Shown piece after piece: positions 7,197 to 15,935 of a stretch of 64,000 nucleotides of DNA (position 1 is its first letter; each line of letters starts with the position of its first letter). The translations under genes and the position numbers were made by a program. Location: assembly GCA_902788605.1 (NCBI GenBank), contig CADAKX010000003.1, forward strand, positions 1-64,000. The letters run 5' to 3'. The stretch is from an uncultured Prevotellaceae bacterium (lineage in GTDB: Bacteria; Bacteroidota; Bacteroidia; Bacteroidales; Bacteroidaceae). A model generated the notes under the pieces. It was not told the origin of the DNA, made no database searches, and saw only the letters and a program-made list of their open reading frames with translations.

Positions 7197-8033
7197 ATGG
7201 CCAATATATTCAATCAGGAAGCGTTAGAAGCCCTCGACGACCATAGCGAGGCGCAAGAGATGCCGCGTGTGGCATCGCCCAAGGTAAGAATCGTGCTTGG
7301 CGCGATGGTGGCGATGATGGTGGTGGTGGTCTATTGGTGCGTGTTTGGCACCATCAACTATAAAGTGACGGCTCAGGGTGTGGTGTTCCCCTTTGCAGAG
7401 GCAGCACCCGTTAGTGTGCCCTACGACGGGACGGTGAGTCGCAACCTCGTCAGTCATGGAACCTCAGTCCAGGGTGGCGCAGCGGTGATGGAGATCCGCA
7501 ATGCCCTCTCTACCACCTCTGTTCAGGCCCCTCGCGACGGCGTGGTCATCCAGACCCTTCCCCTTGGCACCGAGTTCAAGGCTGGTCAGCCCGTGGCGTG
7601 GCTGTTGCCCCAGGCGCAGCAGATGACAGGGCGCGAGATGCTCTGCTATGTGACCTATGACGACCTGCGCAAGTTGAAGATTGGTCAGCAGGTGCAGGCC
7701 ACCCCCGCCAATATGGAGCGCGAGAACTGGGGCTACGCCTATGGTAGGGTAGTGGGCATCGAGCAATATCCTACCACCCGTCAGGAGATTGTCAATCGTG
7801 TGAAGCTTGACCCCCTGGCAGCATTTATCCCCGATGGACAGGCCATGTACGAGGTGCGCGTGACCCTCGATACGCAGGACGGCGGACTGGTGTGGAGTCG
7901 CGAGAAGAGTCGCGACGTCAACGTGGGCAATGGTGCCCTCTGCAACATCCAGATCATCACACGCAAGAAACCCGTATGGCGCGTCCTTGTGGGCACCATC
8001 GAGAATACCGTTGAATCAATCATGGGCAATTAA
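7197..8033 (+). CDS. NHLM-type HlyD family secretion adaptor
   Basis: 278 residues. The start FNQEALEALDDHSEAQEMPRVASP followed by a membrane helix (about 31-50) and a CVFGTI turn is the pattern of the NHLM bacteriocin-system secretion protein (HlyD-like). The helix is followed by a split biotinyl-lipoyl-like domain (VSVPYDGTVSRNLVSHGTSVQ, then APRDGVVIQTLPLGTEF). It would sit in the inner membrane and link the ABC transporters to periplasmic partners. It is the first gene of the exporter set and ends 7 bases before the next ATG. No long coiled-coil hairpin is present, so it is a short adaptor. Confidence 0.82.
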   Translation: MANIFNQEALEALDDHSEAQEMPRVASPKVRIVLGAMVAMMVVVVYWCVFGTINYKVTAQGVVFPFAEAAPVSVPYDGTVSRNLVSHGTSVQGGAAVMEIRNALSTTSVQAPRDGVVIQTLPLGTEFKAGQPVAWLLPQAQQMTGREMLCYVTYDDLRKLKIGQQVQATPANMERENWGYAYGRVVGIEQYPTTRQEIVNRVKLDPLAAFIPDGQAMYEVRVTLDTQDGGLVWSREKSRDVNVGNGALCNIQIITRKKPVWRVLVGTIENTVESIMGN

Positions 8034-8040
8034 TCAGAGT

Positions 8041-10182
8041 ATGAGTAGAAACAAGGTTGTAAAGGTGCCGCAGGTGATGCAGATGGAGGCGGTGGAGTGT
8101 GGTGCAGCGTCGCTGACGATGATACTGGCCCACTTTGGCAAATGGCTTCCCCTGGAGCAGGTGCGCGCCGCTTGTGGCGTGAGCAGAGATGGTTCGTCGG
8201 CAAAGAGTATCCTGCGCGCCGCCCGTAACTACGGACTTGACGCCAAGGGTTTCCGCATGAGTGCTGAAGCCCTCGACGGCAAGCAACCCGCCATCATCCA
8301 CTGGAACTTTGACCATTTCGTGGTGTTTCGCGGTTTCGACAAGAAAGGATATGCCTGTATCAACGATCCTGGCTTGGGACCGGTGAAATGGCCCATGGAG
8401 GAGTTTACCAAGCATTTCACGGGAGTCTGCCTGACCTTCGAGCCCACCGAGAACTTCGAAAAGGGTGGCGAGCAGACCAGTATCCTCTCGTATATCCGTA
8501 AGAACCTCAGCGGAGCCGGCGAGGCCTTCTGGCTGACGTTCATCTTTGCCCTGATGGCAGCCTTCGTGGCATTGCTGACACCCCTGTTCACCCGTATCTT
8601 CCTCGACGAGATCCTCTCGGGCAAGAATGCCGACTGGGCCACGTGGCTACTCTGCGGCATGGGTGCGCTGGCTGTCTATCAGTTTGTCATGGTGCTCCTG
8701 CAGCAACGCTATGCCAAGCGCGTGGTGGGAGCTCTGGCCCTGAAAGCCAACAAGGAATACCTGCACCACCTGCTGCGCCTGCCGATGTCGTTCTTCGCCA
8801 TGCGTAATGTGGGCGACCTGCAGCAGCGCATGCACCTCAACGAGACCATCACCCAGTCGTTGGTGGAGGTACTCGCCCCGCAGGTCATCAACATCGGTCT
8901 GCTGGTGCTCTATCTGTTGCTGATGCTCTCATATTCCTTCTGGCTCACCCTCATCGGCGTGCTGGCAGCAGTCATCAACCTCGCCATGGTGAAGTATTTT
9001 TCTACCCGACGCATCAACCTCATCCGCTCGATGGAGCAGAGCGAGGGCCAGTATTTCTCGGCTACCATCTCGTGTATTGACAATATGGAGAGCATCAAGG
9101 CCGCCGGTGCCGAGACAGGCTTCTTTAAGTACTGGAGCGGTCTCTGGGCCCATAAGTTCAATGTCAACGGCAATGCCGACCGTCAGCAGACGCAGATGGC
9201 CCTGCTGCCCGTACTGGCTACTGGATTAGTAAATATGTCGGTGCTGGTGCTGGGTGCCTATCTCATCCTGAAAGGCGAACTCACCGTGGGCATGCTCATG
9301 GCTTTCCAAGGGTTCATGGGCTCATTTCTCGACCCCGTCAACGCCATCGTCAACGCCTCGCAGACCATCGTCGAGATGCGCAGTCAGATGGAGCGTGTGG
9401 AGGATGTGATGAAATACCCCGAAGACCACCGCGACACCAAGAGCGAGGTGACCCAGGGCAAGTTGGGCGGACTGCTCGAGATGAAGCATGTCACCTTTGG
9501 CTATTCACCCCTGCAGCCCCCTCTCATCGAGGACTTCAACCTGAGGATAGAACCAGGTCACAGCGTGGCCTTCGTGGGTTCGTCGGGCTGTGGCAAGTCA
9601 ACGCTGGCCAAACTGATTGCCGGCCTCTATAAGCCTTGGAGTGGCGAGATCCTCTTTGATGGCCGCCCCATCGAGAGCATCTCCAGCGAAGAGCTCACCA
9701 ATTCTGTGGCTGTCATCGACCAGAACGTGGTGCTCTTCGACGATACCGTGGCGCAGAACATCCGCATGTGGGACCCCTCTATCGAGGACTTCACCATGAT
9801 GATGGCCTGCAACGACGCCCAGATTCGTGCCGATATCGTGAGTCGTCCTGAGGGCTTTGGCACCAAGATTGTCAAGGGCGGACAGAACTTCAGTGGCGGA
9901 CAGCGCCAACGCATAGAAATGGCTACGGCCTTGGCCAAGGAGCCCGCCATCCTCATCATGGACGAGGCCACCAGCGCCCTCGACCCGAAGACCGAGGACG
10001 AGGTGATGAAACGCATCCGCCAGATAGGTCCCACGCAGATCATCGTGGCCCACCGACTGAGTACCATCCGCGACTGCGACGAGCTCATCGTCATGGACCA
10101 GGGCAAGATACTGCAGCGCGGCACCCACGACGAACTGATCAATCAGGAGGGTATGTACCGCGACCTGATGCAAAGCGAGTAA
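8041..10182 (+). CDS. C39 peptidase-containing ABC transporter (NHLM ABC1 type)
   Basis: 713 residues from the ATG at 8041; the open frame extends upstream into the adaptor gene, but the C39 domain starts here. The N-terminal peptidase has the catalytic set C20 (ECGAAS), H92 (HFVVF) and D109 (NDPGLG). A six-helix membrane domain follows (about 160-450), then the ATPase: Walker A GSSGCGKS 513-520, signature FSGGQ 617-621, Walker B with D641-E642, H-loop H671. It should cut leaders after Gly-Gly and export the tails; the eleven upstream precursors are the obvious substrates. Cleavage preference is inferred, not seen. Confidence 0.93.
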   Translation: MSRNKVVKVPQVMQMEAVECGAASLTMILAHFGKWLPLEQVRAACGVSRDGSSAKSILRAARNYGLDAKGFRMSAEALDGKQPAIIHWNFDHFVVFRGFDKKGYACINDPGLGPVKWPMEEFTKHFTGVCLTFEPTENFEKGGEQTSILSYIRKNLSGAGEAFWLTFIFALMAAFVALLTPLFTRIFLDEILSGKNADWATWLLCGMGALAVYQFVMVLLQQRYAKRVVGALALKANKEYLHHLLRLPMSFFAMRNVGDLQQRMHLNETITQSLVEVLAPQVINIGLLVLYLLLMLSYSFWLTLIGVLAAVINLAMVKYFSTRRINLIRSMEQSEGQYFSATISCIDNMESIKAAGAETGFFKYWSGLWAHKFNVNGNADRQQTQMALLPVLATGLVNMSVLVLGAYLILKGELTVGMLMAFQGFMGSFLDPVNAIVNASQTIVEMRSQMERVEDVMKYPEDHRDTKSEVTQGKLGGLLEMKHVTFGYSPLQPPLIEDFNLRIEPGHSVAFVGSSGCGKSTLAKLIAGLYKPWSGEILFDGRPIESISSEELTNSVAVIDQNVVLFDDTVAQNIRMWDPSIEDFTMMMACNDAQIRADIVSRPEGFGTKIVKGGQNFSGGQRQRIEMATALAKEPAILIMDEATSALDPKTEDEVMKRIRQIGPTQIIVAHRLSTIRDCDELIVMDQGKILQRGTHDELINQEGMYRDLMQSE

Positions 10183-10215
10183 TAACCGATTATCCATTCT
10201 CAATTCATATAAGTT

Positions 10216-12384
10216 TTGGAACTATTCATTAACCAGATAAACAGACGACGCGCAGCGGAGAAAGCCGCATTGGCAGAAGTCAACGAGAAAACCAGCAAGC
10301 GACTGGGACTGCTCGGACAGAAACGTGCCGTGCCTCAGAACGACGAGAGTGCCCTGCGCCAGTTGCTCGAAGCCCTCGGCATCACCGACTATGAGTTGGA
10401 AGACACCGACCTGCTGACCCCCGAGGAGCAGTTGACAGGCATCCTTCGCCCCCGTGGCATCATGATGCGCGACATCCAACTCACAGGCGAATGGTGGCGC
10501 GAGTGCGTGGGCCCGTTGCTGGGCTATGCCAAGGACGGACGACTGGTGGCACTCGTTCCCACCAAGACAGGCCTGGGCTATCAGTATCGCCAGCAGGACG
10601 GCACCATCCGTCAGGTGAGTCATCGCGTGATGGCAGAGGAACTCAAGCCCAAGGCTGTGACCTTTACGAAAGCCTTGCCCCTGAGACCCCTGAAGCTCAA
10701 AGACCTGATAGCCTTCACGTGGAGCGTTGTGTCGGGCCCCAATGCCCTGCTGTTGGTGGTGTGTGCCCTCGTGGTGGTCTTCCTCGGCATGTTCACCCCT
10801 ATGGCCAACAAACTCATCTTCGATACGGTGATACCCACGGGCGACGCTGTCGACCTGCTGCCGATTACCGGTCTGCTCATCGGCGCCACCGTAGGCACCC
10901 TGCTGTTGACACTCACGCGCAACCTCTATATCATCCGCATCCAGCACATCATCGAGATGCACGTCCAGAATGCCGTGATGGCTCGCACCTTCCTGCTCTC
11001 GCCAACGTTTTTCAGCAAGCACTCCAGCGGCGAACTCACCGCGAAGCTTCAGAACGTGTCGGTACTGGCCTCGCTGGTCAACGAGACCATCGTGGGAGCC
11101 CTGCTCTCAGGCACCCTCAGCATCATCTATCTGGTGCAGGTCTATTACTATGGTGGCTCGCTGCTGTGGCCTGCCATCGCCATTCTCGCCGCCCAGGCAG
11201 CTGTGTTTGCGCTGAACTATCGCATGTCGGTCAAGATGCGCCATCATTACACAGAGCGCGCCGCCAAACTCAGCGGACTGGAATACAACCTCTTTGCGGG
11301 TATCCAGAAGTTGAAGCTGACGGGAAGCGAGAACCGTGCCTTTGCCCGCTGGCTCGATCGTTATGGCGATGCTGCCCGTTTCCTCTATAATCCGCTCTTC
11401 ACCTATCGTCTCTATCCTGCACTCACCGCCTTGTTGGGTCTTGGTGGCACGATGCTCATCTTCTGGAGCACGCTGAAGAATGGCGTCAGCACCTCAGACT
11501 ATATCGCCTTCAATTCCGCCTTCGGCATGATTACCGCCTCGCTGGTACAGCTCAACGGCGTGTTACCCAGTCTCTCGCAAATCAGGCCCCTGCTCGAAAG
11601 CGTCAAGCCGATACTCGAGGCTGTGCCCGAGATGGAGGACAAGGCCCCTCAGGTGCAACGACTCAGTGGAAAGATCGAGATCTCCGGCTTGTCGTTCCGC
11701 TATAGCGACGATGGTCCGCTGATTCTCAACGACCTCTCGCTGACCATCAAGCCAGGCGAGTATGTAGGCATTGTGGGTAAGTCGGGCTGTGGCAAATCCA
11801 CGTTGATGCGCCTGATGCTCGGCTTCGAGTACCCCCTGTCGGGTGGCGTCTATTACGACAACTACGACCTGGCGAAGGTCGACAAGGCCTCGCTGCGCCG
11901 CAGGATAGGCTGCTGTCTGCAGAGTGGCAGCCTGTTCACGGGCGACCTGTTCCATAATATCACCATCACGGCCCCCTGGGCTACCCATGATGAAGCATGG
12001 GAGGCTCTGCGCCTGGCCTGTCTTGAGGACGATGTGCGCCGCATGCCGATGGGACTTCACACCATGGTGAGCGAGGGTGGTGGCGGATTTAGTGGCGGAC
12101 AGAAGCAGCGCCTGCTCATTGCGCGAGCCCTGATCTCTAAGCCCGACATCATCTTCTTCGACGAGGCCACGAGTGCACTCGACAATATCGCACAGAAGAC
12201 GGTCAGCGACAACCTCGACGCCCTGAAGTGCACGCGTGTGGTCATCGCCCACCGTCTCTCCACCATCCGCCATTGCGACCGTATCATCGTACTCGACAAG
12301 GGTAGGATAGCCGAGCAGGGCACCTTCGAGGAACTGATGGCCAACCAGGGCCTCTTTTATGAAATGGCACAACGACAACTATAA
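10216..12384 (+). CDS. ABC transporter permease/ATPase without peptidase (NHLM ABC2 type)
   Basis: 722 residues, start assigned to TTG at 10216 because the next in-frame ATG lies deep in a conserved domain. The N-terminal 150 residues are not a C39 domain; they match the NHLM second-transporter pattern (LRPRGIMMRDIQLTGEWW, GPLLGY, VALVPTKTGLGYQYR). A membrane domain and a full ATPase follow: Walker A GKSGCGKS 521-528, signature FSGGQ 625-629, Walker B D649-E650, H-loop H679. In NHLM systems ABC1 and ABC2 are encoded side by side and presumably form a heteromeric exporter. Confidence 0.88.
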   Translation: MELFINQINRRRAAEKAALAEVNEKTSKRLGLLGQKRAVPQNDESALRQLLEALGITDYELEDTDLLTPEEQLTGILRPRGIMMRDIQLTGEWWRECVGPLLGYAKDGRLVALVPTKTGLGYQYRQQDGTIRQVSHRVMAEELKPKAVTFTKALPLRPLKLKDLIAFTWSVVSGPNALLLVVCALVVVFLGMFTPMANKLIFDTVIPTGDAVDLLPITGLLIGATVGTLLLTLTRNLYIIRIQHIIEMHVQNAVMARTFLLSPTFFSKHSSGELTAKLQNVSVLASLVNETIVGALLSGTLSIIYLVQVYYYGGSLLWPAIAILAAQAAVFALNYRMSVKMRHHYTERAAKLSGLEYNLFAGIQKLKLTGSENRAFARWLDRYGDAARFLYNPLFTYRLYPALTALLGLGGTMLIFWSTLKNGVSTSDYIAFNSAFGMITASLVQLNGVLPSLSQIRPLLESVKPILEAVPEMEDKAPQVQRLSGKIEISGLSFRYSDDGPLILNDLSLTIKPGEYVGIVGKSGCGKSTLMRLMLGFEYPLSGGVYYDNYDLAKVDKASLRRRIGCCLQSGSLFTGDLFHNITITAPWATHDEAWEALRLACLEDDVRRMPMGLHTMVSEGGGGFSGGQKQRLLIARALISKPDIIFFDEATSALDNIAQKTVSDNLDALKCTRVVIAHRLSTIRHCDRIIVLDKGRIAEQGTFEELMANQGLFYEMAQRQL

Positions 12385-12396
12385 AACAACGACTAT

Positions 12397-13299
12397 ATGA
12401 AGAAAGCAATTGTATATATGGCTTTAGCCGCAACGATGGCGAGTTGTGGCAGTGGAAGGGGAACCTCCCCCGACCCCTCCCAAGGAGGGGAGAACCAAGT
12501 AGATTCTATTGTAAATAATTCCCTCCCCTTGGGGGAGGGTCAGGGAGAGGTTTCCCCCTTGGGGGAGGGCCAGGGAGAGGTCTCGATTCACACCATGGGC
12601 AAGGTGGTGGCCGAGCGCTATGCCGACCTGGCATTCGAGACGGCGCTGCCCATCGAGCAGGTGCTGGTCAAGAACGGACAGCACGTGCATCGCGGACAGG
12701 TGCTGGCCCAGCTCGACACCTATAAGCTGCGCAATGCCATCACCCAGCAACAGCAAGCCATCGCGCAGGCAGAGCTCCAGATTGAGCAGGCCCGTCTGCA
12801 GATGCAGGATGTCATCATTGCCCAGGGCTACGACCCCGACAAGACGTCGCAGATACCTGCCGACGTGATGCACAACGCCGATGTGAAGTCGGGTTATGCC
12901 CTGTCAAAGAACCAGTTGGCCATCGCCAAGACCCACCTTGCTGCTGCCCAGCACGAACTGCAGAGTGGGGTGCTGACGGCGCCCTTTGACGGTGTGGTGG
13001 CCAATGTCGCCATCCAGGCCCATCAGTTGGCCCAGGCCGGTCAGCCGGTATGCCGCGTCATCGCCTCGGGCGATATGGCTGTGGAGTTCCGTGTGATGGA
13101 GGCCGACCTCTCGCGTTATCAGATAGGTACTGCTGTGAGTGTCGTTCCCGTGGCCAACGCCTCGCAGCGCTATGATGCCAAGGTGAGCGAGATCAACCCC
13201 GTTGTCGATGCCCAGGGTGCCGTCACCCTGCGTGCCCGCATCAGCAATGCCAGTAGCCTCTTTGACGGCATGAATGTGATGATAATGCTTAATTCTTAA
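12397..13299 (+). CDS. lipoprotein membrane-fusion adaptor (RND/HlyD type)
   Basis: 300 residues. A signal peptide ends in a lipobox-like MASC (Cys17). Residues 20-65 are low-complexity Pro/Gly/Glu text created by a REP-like DNA insertion in frame. The remainder is a standard adaptor: lipoyl half (ALPIEQVLVKNGQHVHRGQV), alpha hairpin (QQQQAIAQAELQIEQARLQ), second lipoyl half (LTAPFDGVVANV) and beta-barrel. It would bridge the inner-membrane complex to the TolC-like channel encoded next. Having both this adaptor and the NHLM HlyD in one locus is unusual. Short AATGCTTAATGC repeats fill the gap to the next gene. Confidence 0.85.
   Translation: MKKAIVYMALAATMASCGSGRGTSPDPSQGGENQVDSIVNNSLPLGEGQGEVSPLGEGQGEVSIHTMGKVVAERYADLAFETALPIEQVLVKNGQHVHRGQVLAQLDTYKLRNAITQQQQAIAQAELQIEQARLQMQDVIIAQGYDPDKTSQIPADVMHNADVKSGYALSKNQLAIAKTHLAAAQHELQSGVLTAPFDGVVANVAIQAHQLAQAGQPVCRVIASGDMAVEFRVMEADLSRYQIGTAVSVVPVANASQRYDAKVSEINPVVDAQGAVTLRARISNASSLFDGMNVMIMLNS
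12463..12583. repeat. REP-like palindromic element pair inside the adaptor gene
   Basis: CCCCTCCCAAGGAGGGGAG (12473-12491) is followed by a spacer of about 30 bases and two inverted units, CCCTCCCCTTGGGGGAGGG and CCCCCTTGGGGGAGGG, each followed by a CAGGGAGAGG tail. Each unit is a short palindrome with a C-rich or G-rich foot. The insertion keeps the reading frame. Confidence 0.8.
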
Positions 13300-13315
13300 T
13301 GCTTAATGCTTAATT

Positions 13316-14797
13316 ATGAAGCTTAGACGACTATATATTTTTCTGGCGATAGCCCAATTGTCAATTATCAATTGTCCTTTATCCATTGCTCAAGCGCAGC
13401 AACGCGTAGTGCTCGACCTCGACCGCACCGTGCGCCTGGCCACCGACAGCTCGTTGTCGGCCCAGCGCTATCAGAGCGTCTATAACGTCTCGCGCTATCA
13501 GTATCTGTCGTGGCAGGCCTCGCGCAAGCCCCAGTTTGCCCTGGAGTCGACGCCCGCCATGTATCAGCGCTACATGACCCAGCGCTACCTCTCGGCCGAG
13601 GATATCGACGAGTATCGCCAGCAGCGCACGTTCTATTCGCAGGCAGGCATCACCGCCACCCAGACCATGGAGCCCTGGGGCGGACAGTTCTATGGCTCCA
13701 CGCAGCTGGGCTATCTGCGCACCTTTGGCGACCAGAACCAGACCCAGTTTATGACCGTCCCCGTCACCGTGGGCTATAAGCAGGACCTGCTCTTCTATAA
13801 CCCCCTGAAGTGGGACCGCCAGATAGAGCCCCTGAAGTTGCAGCGCGCAGAGAAAGAACTGGCTTATGGCATCGAGACAGCCAGCGAGGACGCTGTGGCC
13901 AAGTTCTTTGCCCTCGCCCTGGCCCAGGACATGCAGCGCATGGCAGAGGAATACCTGGCCTCGTGCGACACCATCTATGCCATCGCCGAGCGTCGCTACA
14001 AGATTGCCAGCATCTCGAAGGCCGAACTCAGTATCCTCGAGTTGGAAAAGACCAATGCCCGCACCACACTCGCCAATGCCCGCATCTCGCGAGTCCGTGC
14101 TGCCCAGGAGCTGGCCACCTATCTCAACATGGAGCCCACGACCGATATCGAGCTCATCATCCCCACGGTGGCAGGTCCGCTGCATATCAATGCCGCCGAG
14201 GCCATCGCCTATGCCCGCGAGAATAATCCCCAGTATCTGGAAAGTAGGCAGACCACAGCCGAAGCCCGTCGTGAGGCCGAGCGAGCCCGCGTGGAGAAGA
14301 ACTTCAGCGTGAGTCTCGACGCCAGCATCGGTCTGAACCAGGTGGCCGACCGCTTTGCCGATGCCTATCGCCATCTGCTCAGTCAGGACATGGCCACCGT
14401 CACCCTGTCCATCCCCCTGAAGGACTGGGGCAAGCGCCGTAATGCCTACCTCGCCGCCCAGAGCCTTGTCGAGGCAGCAGAGCGAGCCGAACAGGAGCGT
14501 GCACGCGATACCGAACTCGATGTCGCCCTGACTGTGGCCGACTTCAACGAACGCCAGGCTATCGTCGAGACAGCCCGCCAGGCCCTCACTATCGCCGAGG
14601 ACGCCTATGCCCAGACCCTCCAGCGCTTCATCCGCGCCCAGGCCGATGCCTACAGCCTCTCGGTGGCACAGAGCCATTGGCAGACCGCCCGTCAGAATCA
14701 GATTGCCTCTTTGCAGAATTACTGGCTGGCCTATTATCACCTGCGCCGTCTCACTCTCTATGACTATCAGCGTCATCAGACGATAACCTATAAATAG
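13316..14797 (+). CDS. TolC-like outer membrane efflux protein
   Basis: 493 residues with a signal peptide (to about residue 28), two repeated Ala/Glu/Arg-rich coiled-coil halves (about 190-270 and 300-480) and a beta-barrel segment between strands such as GQFYGSTQLGYLRTFGD. It is the outer membrane channel closing the export line. The signal peptide contains an odd AT-rich repeat (CAATTGTCAATTATCAATTG) that encodes QLSIINCPLS, apparently an in-frame simple-repeat insertion. It is the last gene of the presumed operon. Confidence 0.87.
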   Translation: MKLRRLYIFLAIAQLSIINCPLSIAQAQQRVVLDLDRTVRLATDSSLSAQRYQSVYNVSRYQYLSWQASRKPQFALESTPAMYQRYMTQRYLSAEDIDEYRQQRTFYSQAGITATQTMEPWGGQFYGSTQLGYLRTFGDQNQTQFMTVPVTVGYKQDLLFYNPLKWDRQIEPLKLQRAEKELAYGIETASEDAVAKFFALALAQDMQRMAEEYLASCDTIYAIAERRYKIASISKAELSILELEKTNARTTLANARISRVRAAQELATYLNMEPTTDIELIIPTVAGPLHINAAEAIAYARENNPQYLESRQTTAEARREAERARVEKNFSVSLDASIGLNQVADRFADAYRHLLSQDMATVTLSIPLKDWGKRRNAYLAAQSLVEAAERAEQERARDTELDVALTVADFNERQAIVETARQALTIAEDAYAQTLQRFIRAQADAYSLSVAQSHWQTARQNQIASLQNYWLAYYHLRRLTLYDYQRHQTITYK

Positions 14798-14962
14798 TAT
14801 TTTTGCAAAAGCGGAGTATTCTCGTTTTTCTTTTTATTTTCGAGCGAAAGTATCTAAGACGAAGTCAAAGAAAGTAAAATCTTTGTGGAATAAACTGCAA
14901 TTGAACAAAAAAAAGTGCAAAAACTTGGAAATATCAGAAAAAGTGCAGCCACTTCAAAACGC

Positions 14963-14991
14963 AAAAAACAGTACCTCGAATCAAGGTACTG
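14963..14991 (-). terminator. terminator of the M15/holin module
   Basis: Read on the minus strand, CAGTACCT and AGGTACTG pair and are followed by TTTTTT. It lies right behind the M15 peptidase stop. The rest of 14798-14962 shows no gene. Confidence 0.75.
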
Positions 14992-15006
14992 GTCATTCTG
15001 GAAATG

Positions 15007-15435
15007 CTATTTGTAATATCCAATCCTGACATCATGTCTGGGGATGCCGAAGGGGTTCCACGAGATGTGGAGCCACCCGTTGCCGGTGAGGAGTTGGTCG
15101 GTCAGATCGTGAGGCTGGAGGAAATCGACCAGGCGCTGGAACTGCTGAGGGTCCTGGGGGTGGATGTCGGCGGCCTGGCCAAGCAGGTGCTGCGAGTTAC
15201 GGACACCACCCACGAGGGCGTTGACGCGAGGGTTGCGGAAACCGGAGTTGATGAGGATGGGACCGACCACCTGTCGGGCGGGTTCCAGGAGCATTAGACA
15301 GCCGTAGGTCATGTTCGCCACGTGCTGCATGGTGGGTTTGTTATCCGGGTATTTGTGCAGGTTAATAAACTCGCCCAGCCTGAAGTGGGGCGAGAGCCGA
15401 GTGTCATTGATTGTTGTGTTCATATTTGTTTTCAT
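15007..15435 (-). CDS. peptidase M15 family protein (endolysin-like)
   Basis: About 142 residues from the start at 15435; an ATG at 15423 is equally possible, and the longer open frame lacks family similarity. The SGFRNPRVNALVGGVRNSQH segment, QHLLGQAADIHP and WLHISW reproduce the metal-site pattern of M15 D,D-/L,D-peptidases. It would cleave peptidoglycan peptides. It overlaps the upstream small membrane protein and belongs to a three-gene minus-strand module common in Bacteroidota mobile elements. It ends at a terminator. Confidence 0.83.
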   Translation of the reverse strand: MKTNMNTTINDTRLSPHFRLGEFINLHKYPDNKPTMQHVANMTYGCLMLLEPARQVVGPILINSGFRNPRVNALVGGVRNSQHLLGQAADIHPQDPQQFQRLVDFLQPHDLTDQLLTGNGWLHISWNPFGIPRHDVRIGYYK

Positions 15436-15634
15436 TGCGTTTGATGATTCTGATGTACTGGTCGAGTCCGAATATGGAGCCTGCCAGCAAGAACGACTGC
15501 GCCACATAGTAGAGCAGGCCGGCAGCCACATCGTCTATTTCGACTACTTGATAAGTCACGAGTGCGATACTGCTCACGATGAGCAGCACCGCACAGGCGT
15601 ACTGAGAGATTTTAAAGCCGTTGTTTTGTTCCAT
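15404..15634 (-). CDS. small two-helix membrane protein (holin-like)
   Basis: 76 residues with two hydrophobic segments (about 11-29 and 36-57) separated by a short acidic loop and ending in a charged tail (RIIKRNENKYEHNNQ). Size, topology and position between smalltalk and an M15 peptidase suggest a holin-like role in lysis or export of the peptidase. No specific family is recognised. Confidence 0.6.
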   Translation of the reverse strand: MEQNNGFKISQYACAVLLIVSSIALVTYQVVEIDDVAAGLLYYVAQSFLLAGSIFGLDQYIRIIKRNENKYEHNNQ

Positions 15635-15653
15635 AGTTCGATGGTTTTACATC

Positions 15654-15743
15654 TTACAACATGGTGGCTTCACCGGCTGCACCGAGGAGTGCTGCGATGA
15701 TGTAACCGAGAACTTTAAGTACTGTTTTAACTGTCTTGCTCAT
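15654..15743 (-). CDS. smalltalk protein
   Basis: 29 residues, MSKTVKTVLKVLGYIIAALL followed by GAAGEATML. This is the very small one-helix 'smalltalk' protein that Bacteroidota carry next to amidase or M15-type lysis genes and HU-like proteins. Function is unknown. It is the first gene of the minus-strand trio. Confidence 0.8.
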   Translation of the reverse strand: MSKTVKTVLKVLGYIIAALLGAAGEATML

Positions 15744-15895
15744 AACTTCTTGATGTTTTAAATTGAGGAATAATTGGTGTTATTTAAATACATTGCGAAG
15801 TTACGAAATCCATTCGGGACGACCTGGCGTTTCCCGCACTTCCCTGAGGTTATATGGGTATTACTGAGCATCCCATATTAGAAAATAGTAAGAAA

Positions 15896-15931
15896 AAGTT
15901 TGGAAGATAACCGAAAAATATCTATCTTTGC
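15896..15931 (+). promoter_or_regulatory. promoter of candidate small RNA 1
   Basis: A 36-base block from AAGTTTGG to TATCTTTG (15923-15930), nearly identical to those at 1931-1966 and 23190-23225. Confidence 0.65.
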
Positions 15932-15935
15932 ATCG

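Noticed and set aside
8041-12384. A lanthipeptide or radical SAM modification system
   Set aside because: I looked for LanM-like, YcaO, radical SAM (CxxxCxxC) and cyclase motifs from 4 to 16 kb and saw none; the large genes are all transport components.
13379-14776. 465-codon open frame antisense to the TolC-like gene
   Set aside because: There are no domain motifs and the plus strand encodes a convincing TolC protein in the exporter order.
15004-15297. 97-codon plus-strand frame over the M15 gene
   Set aside because: It is antisense to a gene with clear M15 metal-site motifs and its own terminator.
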